This document shows positions 25,484 to 33,694 of a stretch of 36,926 nt of DNA, piece by piece. The DNA comes from CAZCJU01 sp964562175 (GTDB lineage: Bacteria > Bacillota > Clostridia > Oscillospirales > CAG-272): positions 1 to 36,926 of the forward strand of contig CAZLRV010000016.1 of the NCBI GenBank assembly GCA_964562175.1. The letters run 5' to 3'. Numbering within the stretch: the first letter of the stretch is position 1; each line of letters begins with the position of its first letter. The notes under the pieces are model-generated. The model made no database searches, had not been told where the DNA came from, and worked only from the letters and a program-made list of their open reading frames with translations. Made by a program: the position numbers and the translations under genes.

Positions 25484-26245
25484 ATGGGAAAGATTATAGC
25501 CTTTGCAAACCAAAAGGGCGGTGTCGGGAAATCGACAAGTGCCATAAACGTAGCCGCCGCACTCGGAATGAGGGGTAAAAAAACGCTTTTATGCGACCTT
25601 GACCCGCAGGGAAATACGACAAGCGGCGTGGGAATAAACAAAAGACAGATAAAAATATCCGCATACGACGTGCTTATCGGACGAGGCGAGGCGAAGGGTG
25701 CGGTAATACAGACAAAATTCAAGGGGCTTGACGTACTGCCGTCCAATATCTCACTTGCCGGAGCGGAATTTGAGCTTGTGGAGAGCGAGGAAAGAGAATA
25801 TAGGCTGAAAATCGCCCTGAAAAAGATAGCAGATGCATATGACTACATAATCATAGATTGCCCGCCCTCGCTCGGAATACTCACGATAAATGCCTTAGTC
25901 GCAAGTGATGGCTTCATCGTACCGATGCTTTGCGAATACTTTTCGCTTGAGGGGCTTTCACAGCTCATGATGACCGTCGATAAGATAAAACGAAAATATA
26001 ATCCCGAACTTGAACACGTCGGAATACTGATAACGATGTTCAACGGACGGTTGAACCTTTCTCAAGAGGTTCTTGACGAGTTGAAAAAGTACTACTTTGA
26101 AAAGCTCTTCAAAACGATGATCCCACGCAGCGTGCGTCTATCGGAAGCACCCTCGTTCGGTGAACCGATACAGTATTACGAGAAATACGGAAAATGCTCC
26201 GACGCTTACAATAACGTCGCAGAAGAAATAATAAACAGAATATAA
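25484..26245 (+). CDS. parA: Chromosome partitioning ATPase ParA/Soj
   Basis: This 253-aa ATPase has the deviant Walker A KGGVGKST (11-18) and downstream CDLDPQGNTTSGVG and IIDCPPSLG. Length and lack of an N-terminal helix-turn-helix place it with chromosomal Soj rather than plasmid-type ParA. GGAG lies 9 bases before the ATG, inside the end of rnfB. It works with ParB and the parS site at 26261-26276 in origin segregation, and in sporulators it also affects replication initiation. Confidence 0.96.
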   Translation: MGKIIAFANQKGGVGKSTSAINVAAALGMRGKKTLLCDLDPQGNTTSGVGINKRQIKISAYDVLIGRGEAKGAVIQTKFKGLDVLPSNISLAGAEFELVESEEREYRLKIALKKIADAYDYIIIDCPPSLGILTINALVASDGFIVPMLCEYFSLEGLSQLMMTVDKIKRKYNPELEHVGILITMFNGRLNLSQEVLDELKKYYFEKLFKTMIPRSVRLSEAPSFGEPIQYYEKYGKCSDAYNNVAEEIINRI

Positions 26246-26260
26246 TGCTCGCTCCCCGAA

Positions 26261-26276
26261 TGTTCCACGTGGAACA
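26261..26276. other. parS-like centromere site
   Basis: The 16-base perfect palindrome TGTTCCACGTGGAACA matches the parS consensus (TGTTTCACGTGAAACA in Bacillus) except for symmetric T-to-C/A-to-G changes at one position of each arm. The symmetry extends 6 bases further on each side (26255-26282, 28 bases in total). It lies in the 63-base gap between parA and parB. No T-run follows, so it is not a terminator. Confidence 0.88.
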
Positions 26277-26308
26277 TTCGGGTAACGTGCTGAAAGGAAT
26301 AAAAAAAT

Positions 26309-27175
26309 ATGGCTAAAAAATCAGCTATGGGACGTGGGCTCGACGCAATATTCGAGTCAAATACCACCGAACCGTCCTCACTCGTTTCGGTAATACGCAT
26401 ATCGGATATAGAACCGAACAAATCACAACCGAGAAAGACCTTTGACGATGCTTCGCTTATGGATCTGTCGCAATCAATAGCGACACACGGCGTTATACAG
26501 CCCATTGTCGTAAGAAGCTCGGGCGACGGCTTTTATAACATAATTGCAGGCGAACGCCGCTACCGTGCCGCAAAAATGGCAGGACTCTCGGAAATACCCG
26601 CTATAGTTCGTGAGCTTGACGACAAATCGGCGGCAGAAGTCGCAATAATTGAGAATATCCAACGTCAAGACCTTGACCCCGTTGAGGAAGCAACGGCGTA
26701 TCAAACGCTTATGGACATATACGGGCTTACGCAAGAGGAGCTTTCAAACAGAATAGGAAAATCAAGACCGGCTATTGCGAATATGCTTCGACTTTTGGAT
26801 CTGCCCGACGAGCTTTTGGTAAAGCTCAAAAACGGTGATATCACAACGGGACACGCCAAGGCATTGCTCGGCGTGCGTTATAAGGAGGATATGATAGAGC
26901 TTGCCGACAAGGTAGTTAAGCTCGGTCTCTCCGTCCGTCAGACCGAGGCGGCTGTAAAAGCGGCAAACGCCGCACATGAGGAGCAGCCCCCTGCCCTGCC
27001 CACCGACAAGGACGCATATGCAAAGGCACTCGATAAAAGGCTTCTTGAGAGAATGGGCAGGCGTGTAAAGGTATCCTACGGCAAGAAAAAGACGGTTGAG
27101 ATAACATATACCGACAATGACGACCTCGAAGCATTGCTAAAAGCCATTGCCGGAGACGATATTTTCGATTTTTGA
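26309..27175 (+). CDS. parB: Chromosome partitioning protein ParB/Spo0J
   Basis: This 288-aa protein contains the CTP-binding motif GERRYRAAKMAGL near residue 80, IENIQRQDLDPVEEA, and a helix-turn-helix LTQEELSNRIGKSRPAIANML for parS binding. The C-terminal part is the dimerisation region. The start has AAAGGAA about 10 bases upstream. The parS-like palindrome sits just upstream, so spreading from it would load ParB on its own locus. Confidence 0.96.
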   Translation: MAKKSAMGRGLDAIFESNTTEPSSLVSVIRISDIEPNKSQPRKTFDDASLMDLSQSIATHGVIQPIVVRSSGDGFYNIIAGERRYRAAKMAGLSEIPAIVRELDDKSAAEVAIIENIQRQDLDPVEEATAYQTLMDIYGLTQEELSNRIGKSRPAIANMLRLLDLPDELLVKLKNGDITTGHAKALLGVRYKEDMIELADKVVKLGLSVRQTEAAVKAANAAHEEQPPALPTDKDAYAKALDKRLLERMGRRVKVSYGKKKTVEITYTDNDDLEALLKAIAGDDIFDF

Positions 27176-27222
27176 TGCTGTTTTCATCGGCGCGAGGCAA
27201 AATTTAAGATTCATTCACATTA

Positions 27223-27251
27223 TTACCGCTTAATATATATAAAATTATATT
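27223..27251 (+). promoter_or_regulatory. Possible promoter and leader hairpin of serS
   Basis: A weak pair, TTACCG (27223-27228) and TATATT (27246-27251), has a 17-base gap; TATAAT overlaps at 27251-27256. Downstream, 27270-27310 can fold (GGATAGG and ATTATC paired with GATAAT and CCTATATC). No T-box antiterminator motif is present, although serS is often T-box controlled in Firmicutes. Confidence 0.4.
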
Positions 27252-27347
27252 ATAATGAAGTCTTACAATGGATAGGTATTATCTTGCGTAATTGATAATT
27301 TTCCTATATCTTGAGTGAGATACAGGCGAAAGGAAAAATAAATTTAA

Positions 27348-28634
27348 ATGTTAGATATCAGATTTGTCAGAGAAAATCCCGATATAGTTCGGGAGAATAT
27401 GAAAAAGAAATTCCAAGACCATAAGCTTCACCTTGTTGATGAGGCTCTTGAGCTTGATGCAAAGGGACGTGCGGCACAAATCGAAGCCGATTCCCTGCGT
27501 GCAGACCGTAACCGCTATTCTAAGCAGATAGGCGGTCTTATGAAGGCGGGCGACCGTGAGGGTGCGGAGGAGCTGAAAAAGAAGGTAAACGATGCCGCAG
27601 ACAGACTCGCACAGCTTGAGCGTGATGAGGAAGAAATTTCCGCAAAGCTTCGACAGGTCATGCTGAAAATACCGAATATCATAGATGACAGCGTACCGAT
27701 AGGCAAGGACGACAGCGAAAATGTCGAGGTCAAAAGATACGGCGAGCCTTCGGTGCCCGATTTTGATATTCCCTACCATACCGATATTATGGAAGCACTT
27801 GACGGCATAGACCTTGACAGTGCAAGACGTGTTGCCGGAAACGGTTTTTACTACCTGACGGGAGATATTGCAAGACTTCATTCGGCAGTTATATCATATG
27901 CACGTGATTTTATGGTAAATAAGGGCTTTACTTATTGTATTCCGCCCTTTATGATACGTTCCGAGGTCGTAACGGGCGTTATGAGCTTTGACGAAATGAG
28001 TGCCATGATGTATAAGATCGAGGGCGAGGACCTCTATCTTATCGGCACGAGTGAGCATTCCATGATAGGCAGATTCATAGACACGATAATTCCCGAAGAA
28101 AAGCTTCCCTATACGCTTACCAGCTATTCTCCCTGCTTCCGTAAGGAAAAAGGCGCTCACGGAATAGAGGAAAGAGGCGTATATCGTATACACCAATTCG
28201 AGAAGCAGGAAATGATAGTTATCTGCAAGCCCGAGGAAAGCATGGAATGGTTTGAGAAGATGTATTCCTACACCGTTGAGCTGTTCCGCTCGCTTGATGT
28301 ACCCGTAAGAACGCTTGAATGCTGTTCGGGAGACCTTGCAGACCTTAAGGTCAAGAGCATCGACGTTGAGGCATGGAGTCCCAGACAGAAGAAATATTTT
28401 GAGGTCGGCTCTTGCTCCAACCTCGGCGACGCACAGGCACGCCGCCTCAAGATAAGAGTTTCATCACAAAACGGAAAATACCTCGCTCATACGCTCAACA
28501 ATACGGTGGTTGCTCCTCCGAGAATGCTCATCGCATTTTTGGAGAACAATCTCAACGCCGACGGCAGTATCAGAATACCCGAAGCGTTGAGACCCTATAT
28601 GGGCGGTCAAGAGCTTATAGAAAAGAAAAAATAA
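27348..28634 (+). CDS. serS: Seryl-tRNA synthetase
   Basis: This 428-aa class II synthetase has an N-terminal coiled-coil arm for tRNA-Ser (about residues 30-105). Catalytic motif 2 reads SPCFRKEKGAHG and motif 3 includes NNTVVAPPRMLIAFLENN. TSEHSM and HQFEKQEM are further family blocks. GAAAGGAAA lies upstream. serS near parB is a common arrangement close to the origin in Firmicutes. The next gene starts 10 bases after its stop, so the three are probably co-transcribed. Confidence 0.97.
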   Translation: MLDIRFVRENPDIVRENMKKKFQDHKLHLVDEALELDAKGRAAQIEADSLRADRNRYSKQIGGLMKAGDREGAEELKKKVNDAADRLAQLERDEEEISAKLRQVMLKIPNIIDDSVPIGKDDSENVEVKRYGEPSVPDFDIPYHTDIMEALDGIDLDSARRVAGNGFYYLTGDIARLHSAVISYARDFMVNKGFTYCIPPFMIRSEVVTGVMSFDEMSAMMYKIEGEDLYLIGTSEHSMIGRFIDTIIPEEKLPYTLTSYSPCFRKEKGAHGIEERGVYRIHQFEKQEMIVICKPEESMEWFEKMYSYTVELFRSLDVPVRTLECCSGDLADLKVKSIDVEAWSPRQKKYFEVGSCSNLGDAQARRLKIRVSSQNGKYLAHTLNNTVVAPPRMLIAFLENNLNADGSIRIPEALRPYMGGQELIEKKK

Positions 28635-28644
28635 AATATAAAAA

Positions 28645-29178
28645 ATGAATTTCACTTTATCCTTTTCCCTCCCCGAGTATGCGACAAATATACAACTCAT
28701 CGTCATCGCAATGGCGGTAGGTATCGTCATAGCGGGTGCGATGTCGATATATTATCGTTCGCTCTTGGGTAGGTTTGTGAGATATCTGCTTAAAAACAAG
28801 ATACATTCCCCCGATGCGGCGTTGTCAATTGACGACTCGCCGTACAAAAAGAACCCGTTCATTCGTTCCGCGCTTCGCTCCGGCGGCGTATACGGCAAGG
28901 TGGTTCACTTCACCGACGGCGAGGCGAGCGGTTCGGTGTTCGCCTCGGGCAAAAGACCGAGCAAAAAGGTCGTCGCCGCACGGAAGTATTATATTCCCGA
29001 AGAATTGAGATACAGAGCCGAATTTATGTTCGAGAGCAAGGGAACGAATATCCCGACACTTATAATATCTATCATAATTCTTGCCGCATTCGTGCTTTTG
29101 TGCCTGTACTTTTTACCGCAGCTGCTTGCCTTGCTTGAGGTAGCATACGGAAAAACGGAAACGAGAGGCGGTGTATAA
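28645..29178 (+). CDS. Uncharacterised two-helix membrane protein, partner of the MORN protein
   Basis: I do not recognise this 177-aa protein. It has a membrane segment at about 17-38, a central cytoplasmic-sized soluble region (about 40-130) with basic stretches (GKRPSKKVVAARKYY), and a second membrane segment at about 136-162. The start follows serS closely without an obvious strong ribosome site. Its stop overlaps the start of the MORN gene (TAATG), so the two proteins are probably made together and may form a complex. Confidence 0.78.
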   Translation: MNFTLSFSLPEYATNIQLIVIAMAVGIVIAGAMSIYYRSLLGRFVRYLLKNKIHSPDAALSIDDSPYKKNPFIRSALRSGGVYGKVVHFTDGEASGSVFASGKRPSKKVVAARKYYIPEELRYRAEFMFESKGTNIPTLIISIIILAAFVLLCLYFLPQLLALLEVAYGKTETRGGV

Positions 29179-29984
29179 TGACTTTTGCTGAAATAAAAAA
29201 AGCCGTTCCGCGCCCGATACTTATGCTGATATATCTGCTTATCGGCGCGATATGCGTTTGCTTGGCACTTTATCTTGTGGTCTATCTTGCAGGTTATCGC
29301 TCGATAGAATATTCAAATGAAGAAATAGTCATCAAATTTTTCGGCAAGGTGGACAAGGACGGCTTGCCATACGACGGCACCGTATATTACCCCGACGACG
29401 GCAAGGCAAAGCTCACCGGTGCGGAAAATAAGCTTGAATATTCAAACGGCGATGTTTATATCGGGCAGATAAGCCAGCTTATGAAGCACGGCAGAGGTAA
29501 GCTGACATACGCCTCAGGCGAGACCTATGAGGGCGAATTTGCTTTCGATAAGCAAAACGGCTACGGCATTTATACTTATTCCGAGAGCTTGGGCGACGTA
29601 TACGAGGGCTATTTCAAGGACGGCAAACGCTCCGGCATGGGTAAATACACTTGGGCAGACGGCAGTGTATATGAGGGCGAATATGAAAACGACAAAAAGA
29701 ACGGCGAGGGTACTTTCAAATTCGGCGACGGCAGCAGCTACACAGGTCATTATGAAAACGATTTGAAAAGCGGCTACGGAGTCTATTTATACGCAAACGG
29801 CGATAAATACGAGGGTAGCTTCGTTCTCGATGTCCGACAGGGTCAGGGTAAATACACCTGGGCAAACGGCGAGACGTACACGGGCGAGTTCAAGCTGAAT
29901 ATGATGGACGGCTACGGCGTTTATACATGGCCGAGCGGTCGCACATACGAGGGTACATTCGCCCAAAACAAAATAGCAAGATGA
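29178..29984 (+). CDS. Membrane-anchored MORN-repeat protein
   Basis: This 268-aa protein has an N-terminal membrane segment (about 14-40), a short connector, and then eight tandem MORN-type repeats of about 23 residues from residue 90 to the end (for example YTWADGSVYEGEYENDKKNG). MORN repeats form an extended beta sheet implicated in lipid or protein binding. Given the N-terminal anchor, the repeat sheet would lie against one face of the membrane; which face is uncertain. Its start overlaps the stop of the upstream two-helix gene. The function is unknown. Confidence 0.9.
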   Translation: MTFAEIKKAVPRPILMLIYLLIGAICVCLALYLVVYLAGYRSIEYSNEEIVIKFFGKVDKDGLPYDGTVYYPDDGKAKLTGAENKLEYSNGDVYIGQISQLMKHGRGKLTYASGETYEGEFAFDKQNGYGIYTYSESLGDVYEGYFKDGKRSGMGKYTWADGSVYEGEYENDKKNGEGTFKFGDGSSYTGHYENDLKSGYGVYLYANGDKYEGSFVLDVRQGQGKYTWANGETYTGEFKLNMMDGYGVYTWPSGRTYEGTFAQNKIAR

Positions 29985-29985
29985 C

Positions 29986-30017
29986 AAAAATGTCCTCCGA
30001 GCAATGCTCGGAGGACA
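29986..30017 (-). terminator. Terminator of the GH4 gene (also usable from the MORN side)
   Basis: A 12-bp perfect stem (TGTCCTCCGAGC/GCTCGGAGGACA) has an AAT loop at 29991-30017. On the minus strand a T5 run follows, which is ideal for the GH4 transcript. On the plus strand no T-run follows, so it is weaker for the MORN transcript. Confidence 0.88.
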
Positions 30018-30044
30018 CGATGAACAGTATTACGATTGAATATA

Positions 30045-31376
30045 TCAGTTGAATTTGGGTAAATAATCTCCGTGTGCCTCGATAAGCTCGTCGCACATAC
30101 GGATTATATCGTCTATCGACAGCTCCGCAGCCGTGTGAGGCTCAAGCATTGCCGCACGGTAAACATCTTCTCTCTTTTTGCTTACAGCCGCTTCTATCGT
30201 CAACAGCTGAGCGTTTACGTTAGTCACGTTCATTGCCGCAAGCACGGTGGGGAGCTTGCCTATCTTGCAGGGCTGTATCCCGGCACTGCTTACCATACAA
30301 GGAACCTCGACGCACGCCTCGGCGGGCAGGTTTTCGATAAGTCCGTTGTTTATGACATTACCGCCTATCTTGTACGGCTTGTCCGTTACCATGGCTTCCA
30401 TTATATACGATGCGTATTCATGCGATCTTTCGTGGCTTACGTTGCCGTTTACGTAATCGTCTCTTCTCTTTTCCCACTCCGCAATTTGATTTACACAGCG
30501 TCTGGGGTACTCGTCAAGCGGAATATTGTATCTCTTGATAAGCTCGGGATAACGGTTTTTGATAAACAGACAGTTGTATTCGGAATTATGCTCGCTTGAC
30601 TCGGTACAATAGTAGCCGAAGCGGCGTATGTACTCAAGTCTTACAAGGTCAAGCTGAGCATCGGGGTACTTCTCCGGCTCCTGAAGTGCTATTGCGGCAC
30701 GCTTGCGTATTTCGGGATAAAGATCCACACCGTCGGCATCTCTCAGCTCAAGCAACCATCCCATGTGGTTTATACCGGCTATCTTCTGCTGTACGGGCTG
30801 CTTTGCCTCGATACCAAGCTCTCTCAATATAGTGGGAGCGCACGTTTGCACGCTGTGGCACAGACCGACGGTCTTAACGCCCGTAAATCTTTGCATATAG
30901 CCCGAAAGCATTGCCATGGGGTTTGAATAGTTCAAGAAGTACGCATCGGGGCATACCTCCTCCATATCGTCCGCAAAGCCCTGAAGCACGGGTATCGTTC
31001 TCAAAGCACGGAAGATACCGCCTATACCGAGCGTATCGGCAATAGTTTGTCTCAAGCCGTATTTTTTCGGTATTTCAAAGTCGGTTATCGTACAAGGGTC
31101 GTAGCCGCCGACTTGAATTGCGTTTACCACAAATTTTGCGCCCGCTAAAGCCGCCTTGCGGTTCTCCACACCGAGATATTTTTCAACCTTGGCACGTCCG
31201 GCGTTGATATTATCGTTCAACGCACATATCATAAAGTACGATTCCTCAAGCCTTTTCGCATCGATATCGTACAACGCAAGAGTGTATTCTCTCAGCGACT
31301 CGGTGAGCATACAGTCACCGAGCACGTTTTTGGCAAATACGGTACTGCCCGCACCCATAAACGTAATTTTATCCAT
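30045..31376 (-). CDS. GH4 family alpha-galactosidase/alpha-glucosidase (MelA-like)
   Basis: This 443-aa enzyme has the start chosen at MDKITFMGAGSTVFAKN, which has AAAGGAG 9 bases upstream; a longer in-frame extension overlaps the promoter. GH4 enzymes use NAD and a divalent metal. MGAGS is the nucleotide-binding loop; NAIQVGGYDPC, NYSNPMAML, GLCHSVQTC (metal cysteine) and INHMGWLLEL are intact. ESSEHNSEYN matches the alpha-galactosidase subgroup. It hydrolyses alpha-linked sugars in the cytoplasm. It is monocistronic, with no transporter next to it. Confidence 0.92.
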   Translation of the reverse strand: MDKITFMGAGSTVFAKNVLGDCMLTESLREYTLALYDIDAKRLEESYFMICALNDNINAGRAKVEKYLGVENRKAALAGAKFVVNAIQVGGYDPCTITDFEIPKKYGLRQTIADTLGIGGIFRALRTIPVLQGFADDMEEVCPDAYFLNYSNPMAMLSGYMQRFTGVKTVGLCHSVQTCAPTILRELGIEAKQPVQQKIAGINHMGWLLELRDADGVDLYPEIRKRAAIALQEPEKYPDAQLDLVRLEYIRRFGYYCTESSEHNSEYNCLFIKNRYPELIKRYNIPLDEYPRRCVNQIAEWEKRRDDYVNGNVSHERSHEYASYIMEAMVTDKPYKIGGNVINNGLIENLPAEACVEVPCMVSSAGIQPCKIGKLPTVLAAMNVTNVNAQLLTIEAAVSKKREDVYRAAMLEPHTAAELSIDDIIRMCDELIEAHGDYLPKFN

Positions 31377-31419
31377 AATATGTATCTCCTTTAAGTTAGC
31401 GTGTATCCGCTTTATGTTC

Positions 31420-31448
31420 AATATATCATATATCGAAAGCTTTGTCAA
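31420..31448 (-). promoter_or_regulatory. Sigma-A promoter of the GH4 gene
   Basis: On the minus strand TTGACA (31448-31443) and TATATT (31425-31420) are spaced by 17 bases, about 45 bases from the ATG. Confidence 0.82.
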
Positions 31449-31474
31449 CCCAAAAATCGAAAATAATTATATAT

Positions 31475-31503
31475 TTTTACTTCGGGTTGAATATATATAT
31501 AAT
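31475..31503 (+). promoter_or_regulatory. Possible promoter of the spoIID-like gene
   Basis: A good TATAAT (31498-31503) lies 17 bases after a poor TTTTAC (31475-31480), in very AT-rich DNA. Confidence 0.4.
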
Positions 31504-31547
31504 ACTCCGAGGAAAAGACGGCTTTGCAAATATGAAAGGAATTTATT

Positions 31548-32831
31548 ATGCAACGAATATTATTATCCGTAATATGCATTATTCTCGCCCTGACGGTGAT
31601 ATTCCCGTTTGCCGGTGCGGTAATGCTGCACAGAACGCAAAAAACGACACCGCCCGCGCCGATACAGAGCGAGGCAGAGGACGAGAACGAAGAAAACAAC
31701 AACGAGGGCGAGGACAAAGAAAACTCCGCCCCGGAGCCTGCGCCCGATGAGGACGGGGACGAGGACGAAATATACGTCGAGACCGAGGACGAGGAAACAT
31801 ATATGTTTCCTTACATAGACCCGGCGTATACACAGACCAACGCCCCCGAGACCACAGAGGCGGCAACGGAGGAGCCTGTGACGGAAACGCAGATACCCGA
31901 AACAGAGGAGATAACAGACAGCTATGACGAGGCAAAGCCTCAGACGGGTGCGGATTCAATGAGCGTAAGGGTGTATTTGCACAGTGAGGGCAAATATGAG
32001 ACAATGAAGCTGTCCGACTATATAATCGGCGTTATACTTGCCGAGATGCCGACGTATTTCGAGCTTGAAGCATTCAAGGCTCAAGCGGTCGCAAGCAGAA
32101 CCTACACCGTGTATAAAATGCTTAAAGACACTAACTATCATTCGTCCTACCACGGCTCGACCGGTGCGGATATCTGCACGAACAGCGGTCACTGCCAAGC
32201 GTATACGACATATCAAAGAATAAGATCGAAATGGGGCAAGAAAACGGCGGATGAGGCTTATTCGCTGGCAAAGCGTGCCGTTGAAGAAACCTCGGGGCTT
32301 GTTATGACATACAAGGGCGAGGTCATATTCTCACCCTATCACGCTTGTTCTTATAGGTTCACGGAAACGGGTAAAAATGCTTGGGGCTTAAAGGATACGC
32401 CGTATTTGAAAACGGTATCCTCGCCCGAGAGAGAGCTTGATATAGTTTATTCAACCGTTAAAATATCGGCGACAAAATTCAAGAAAAGCATTCTTTCGCA
32501 ATCCTCGAAGGCGGAGCTTTCCTCCTCCCCGGACTCTTGGATAGGCAGTGCAAAATATAACGAGGGCGGCAGAGTGGAAACGATAAAGATAGGCGGTGTA
32601 AGCTTCGGAGGACGTGATATACAATCGTGCTTTAGTCTGCGAGGCAGTAATTTCACTATAAAATACGATAAAGCCTCCGATACGTTTATATTCGATGTTA
32701 AGGGCTGGGGTCACGGTGTCGGAATGAGTCAGTACGGCGCAAACGTGATGGCACTTGACGGAGCAAGCTATGCAGAGATATTGCCCCATTATTACAGCGG
32801 AGTGAAGATCGAGGCCTGTGACAGCTTATGA
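31548..32831 (+). CDS. SpoIID/LytB domain protein
   Basis: This 427-aa exported protein has a membrane signal segment at about residues 4-25. A long acidic, glutamate/threonine/proline-rich linker runs to about residue 135 and includes many EDE and TEE blocks. The SpoIID/LytB domain follows: DYIIGVILAEMPTYFELEAFKAQAVASRTY, HACSYRFTETGKNAWG, and the terminal GWGHGVGMSQYGAN. SpoIID is a lytic transglycosylase that degrades denuded glycan strands during engulfment; without spoIIIA-type neighbours the sporulation role is unproven and it could act elsewhere. It overlaps the ymdB-like gene by 4 bases. Confidence 0.92.
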   Translation: MQRILLSVICIILALTVIFPFAGAVMLHRTQKTTPPAPIQSEAEDENEENNNEGEDKENSAPEPAPDEDGDEDEIYVETEDEETYMFPYIDPAYTQTNAPETTEAATEEPVTETQIPETEEITDSYDEAKPQTGADSMSVRVYLHSEGKYETMKLSDYIIGVILAEMPTYFELEAFKAQAVASRTYTVYKMLKDTNYHSSYHGSTGADICTNSGHCQAYTTYQRIRSKWGKKTADEAYSLAKRAVEETSGLVMTYKGEVIFSPYHACSYRFTETGKNAWGLKDTPYLKTVSSPERELDIVYSTVKISATKFKKSILSQSSKAELSSSPDSWIGSAKYNEGGRVETIKIGGVSFGGRDIQSCFSLRGSNFTIKYDKASDTFIFDVKGWGHGVGMSQYGANVMALDGASYAEILPHYYSGVKIEACDSL

Positions 32832-33610
32832 TAGTTAAAATATTGGCGTTAGGCGATGTCGTAGGCCCCGGTGCGGTAGGGGTGATAAGGAAGCACCTGT
32901 GGAGCATACGCCGTGAAAACGGCATACATTTTACGGTAATAAACGGCGAAAACTCGGCAGACTCAAACGGAATAGATATAAAAAGCGCCGAGTCGCTGAT
33001 ACGCTCCGGTGCGGACGTGATAACGACGGGCAATCACGTTTTCAAGCGCAGAGAGATACGCGAGTATCTTGACGATGTTAAAAATATCGTCCGTCCGGCA
33101 AATTTTCCGTCAGAGGTGAACGGACGGGGATATGTTATAATAAACACGCCCGAGGCAAGATTTTTGGTAATAAATATGCTCGGCACCGTCTATATGGAGG
33201 CTATGTCCTGCCCTTTTCATATGGTAGATGCGATACTTAAAGAACAGGCGGGCAAATACGATGTTTCCCTGCTCGACTTTCATGCCGAATCCACGAGCGA
33301 AAAAATTGCACTGTCGCATTATGTCGACGGCAGAATGAGCGTGATGTTCGGCACGCATACACACGTGCAGACCGCAGACGAGCGAGTCATGCCGAAGGGC
33401 ACGGGCTATATCACCGACCTCGGAATGTGCGGTGCGGATAATTCGGTGCTGGGTATAAACAAAGAAAAAATAATAGAAAAATTTGTCACACACTTCCCCG
33501 TTAAGTTCGATATCGAAACGGAGGATATAACGCTCCACGGCTGTATATTTTCGGTCGATACGGAGAGCGGCAGCTGTGTCGGCACGGAAAGATTTATTTT
33601 TAAGGAATAA
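32828..33610 (+). CDS. YmdB family metallophosphoesterase
   Basis: This 260-aa protein is of the TIGR00282/YmdB family. Metal-binding motifs are intact: LGDVVGPGAV (Asp), INGENSAD (Glu/Asn), TTGNHVF (Asn/His), DFHAESTSEK (His) and GTHTHVQTADE (two His). YmdB hydrolyses 2',3'-cyclic nucleotides and in Bacillus affects biofilm and nanotube formation. The ATG overlaps the spoIID-like stop (ATGA). Confidence 0.93.
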   Translation: MIVKILALGDVVGPGAVGVIRKHLWSIRRENGIHFTVINGENSADSNGIDIKSAESLIRSGADVITTGNHVFKRREIREYLDDVKNIVRPANFPSEVNGRGYVIINTPEARFLVINMLGTVYMEAMSCPFHMVDAILKEQAGKYDVSLLDFHAESTSEKIALSHYVDGRMSVMFGTHTHVQTADERVMPKGTGYITDLGMCGADNSVLGINKEKIIEKFVTHFPVKFDIETEDITLHGCIFSVDTESGSCVGTERFIFKE

Positions 33611-33624
33611 TTTTTATAAAGCAC

Positions 33625-33653
33625 TTGACACTATGCAATGCGAGTGTTATAAT
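33625..33653 (+). promoter_or_regulatory. Perfect-consensus sigma-A promoter of glcK
   Basis: TTGACA (33625-33630) and TATAAT (33648-33653) are spaced by exactly 17 bases, 41 bases from the glcK start. Confidence 0.93.
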
Positions 33654-33694
33654 TGATTTCGGCTACAATAAGCAAACGGAGAAAATAAAGAAAT

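Noticed and set aside
26255..26282. Terminator between parA and parB
   Set aside because: The palindrome has a parS core, almost no loop and no following T-run.
27176..27347. T-box riboswitch upstream of serS
   Set aside because: No T-box antiterminator sequence was found, and no terminator with T-run lies before the start.
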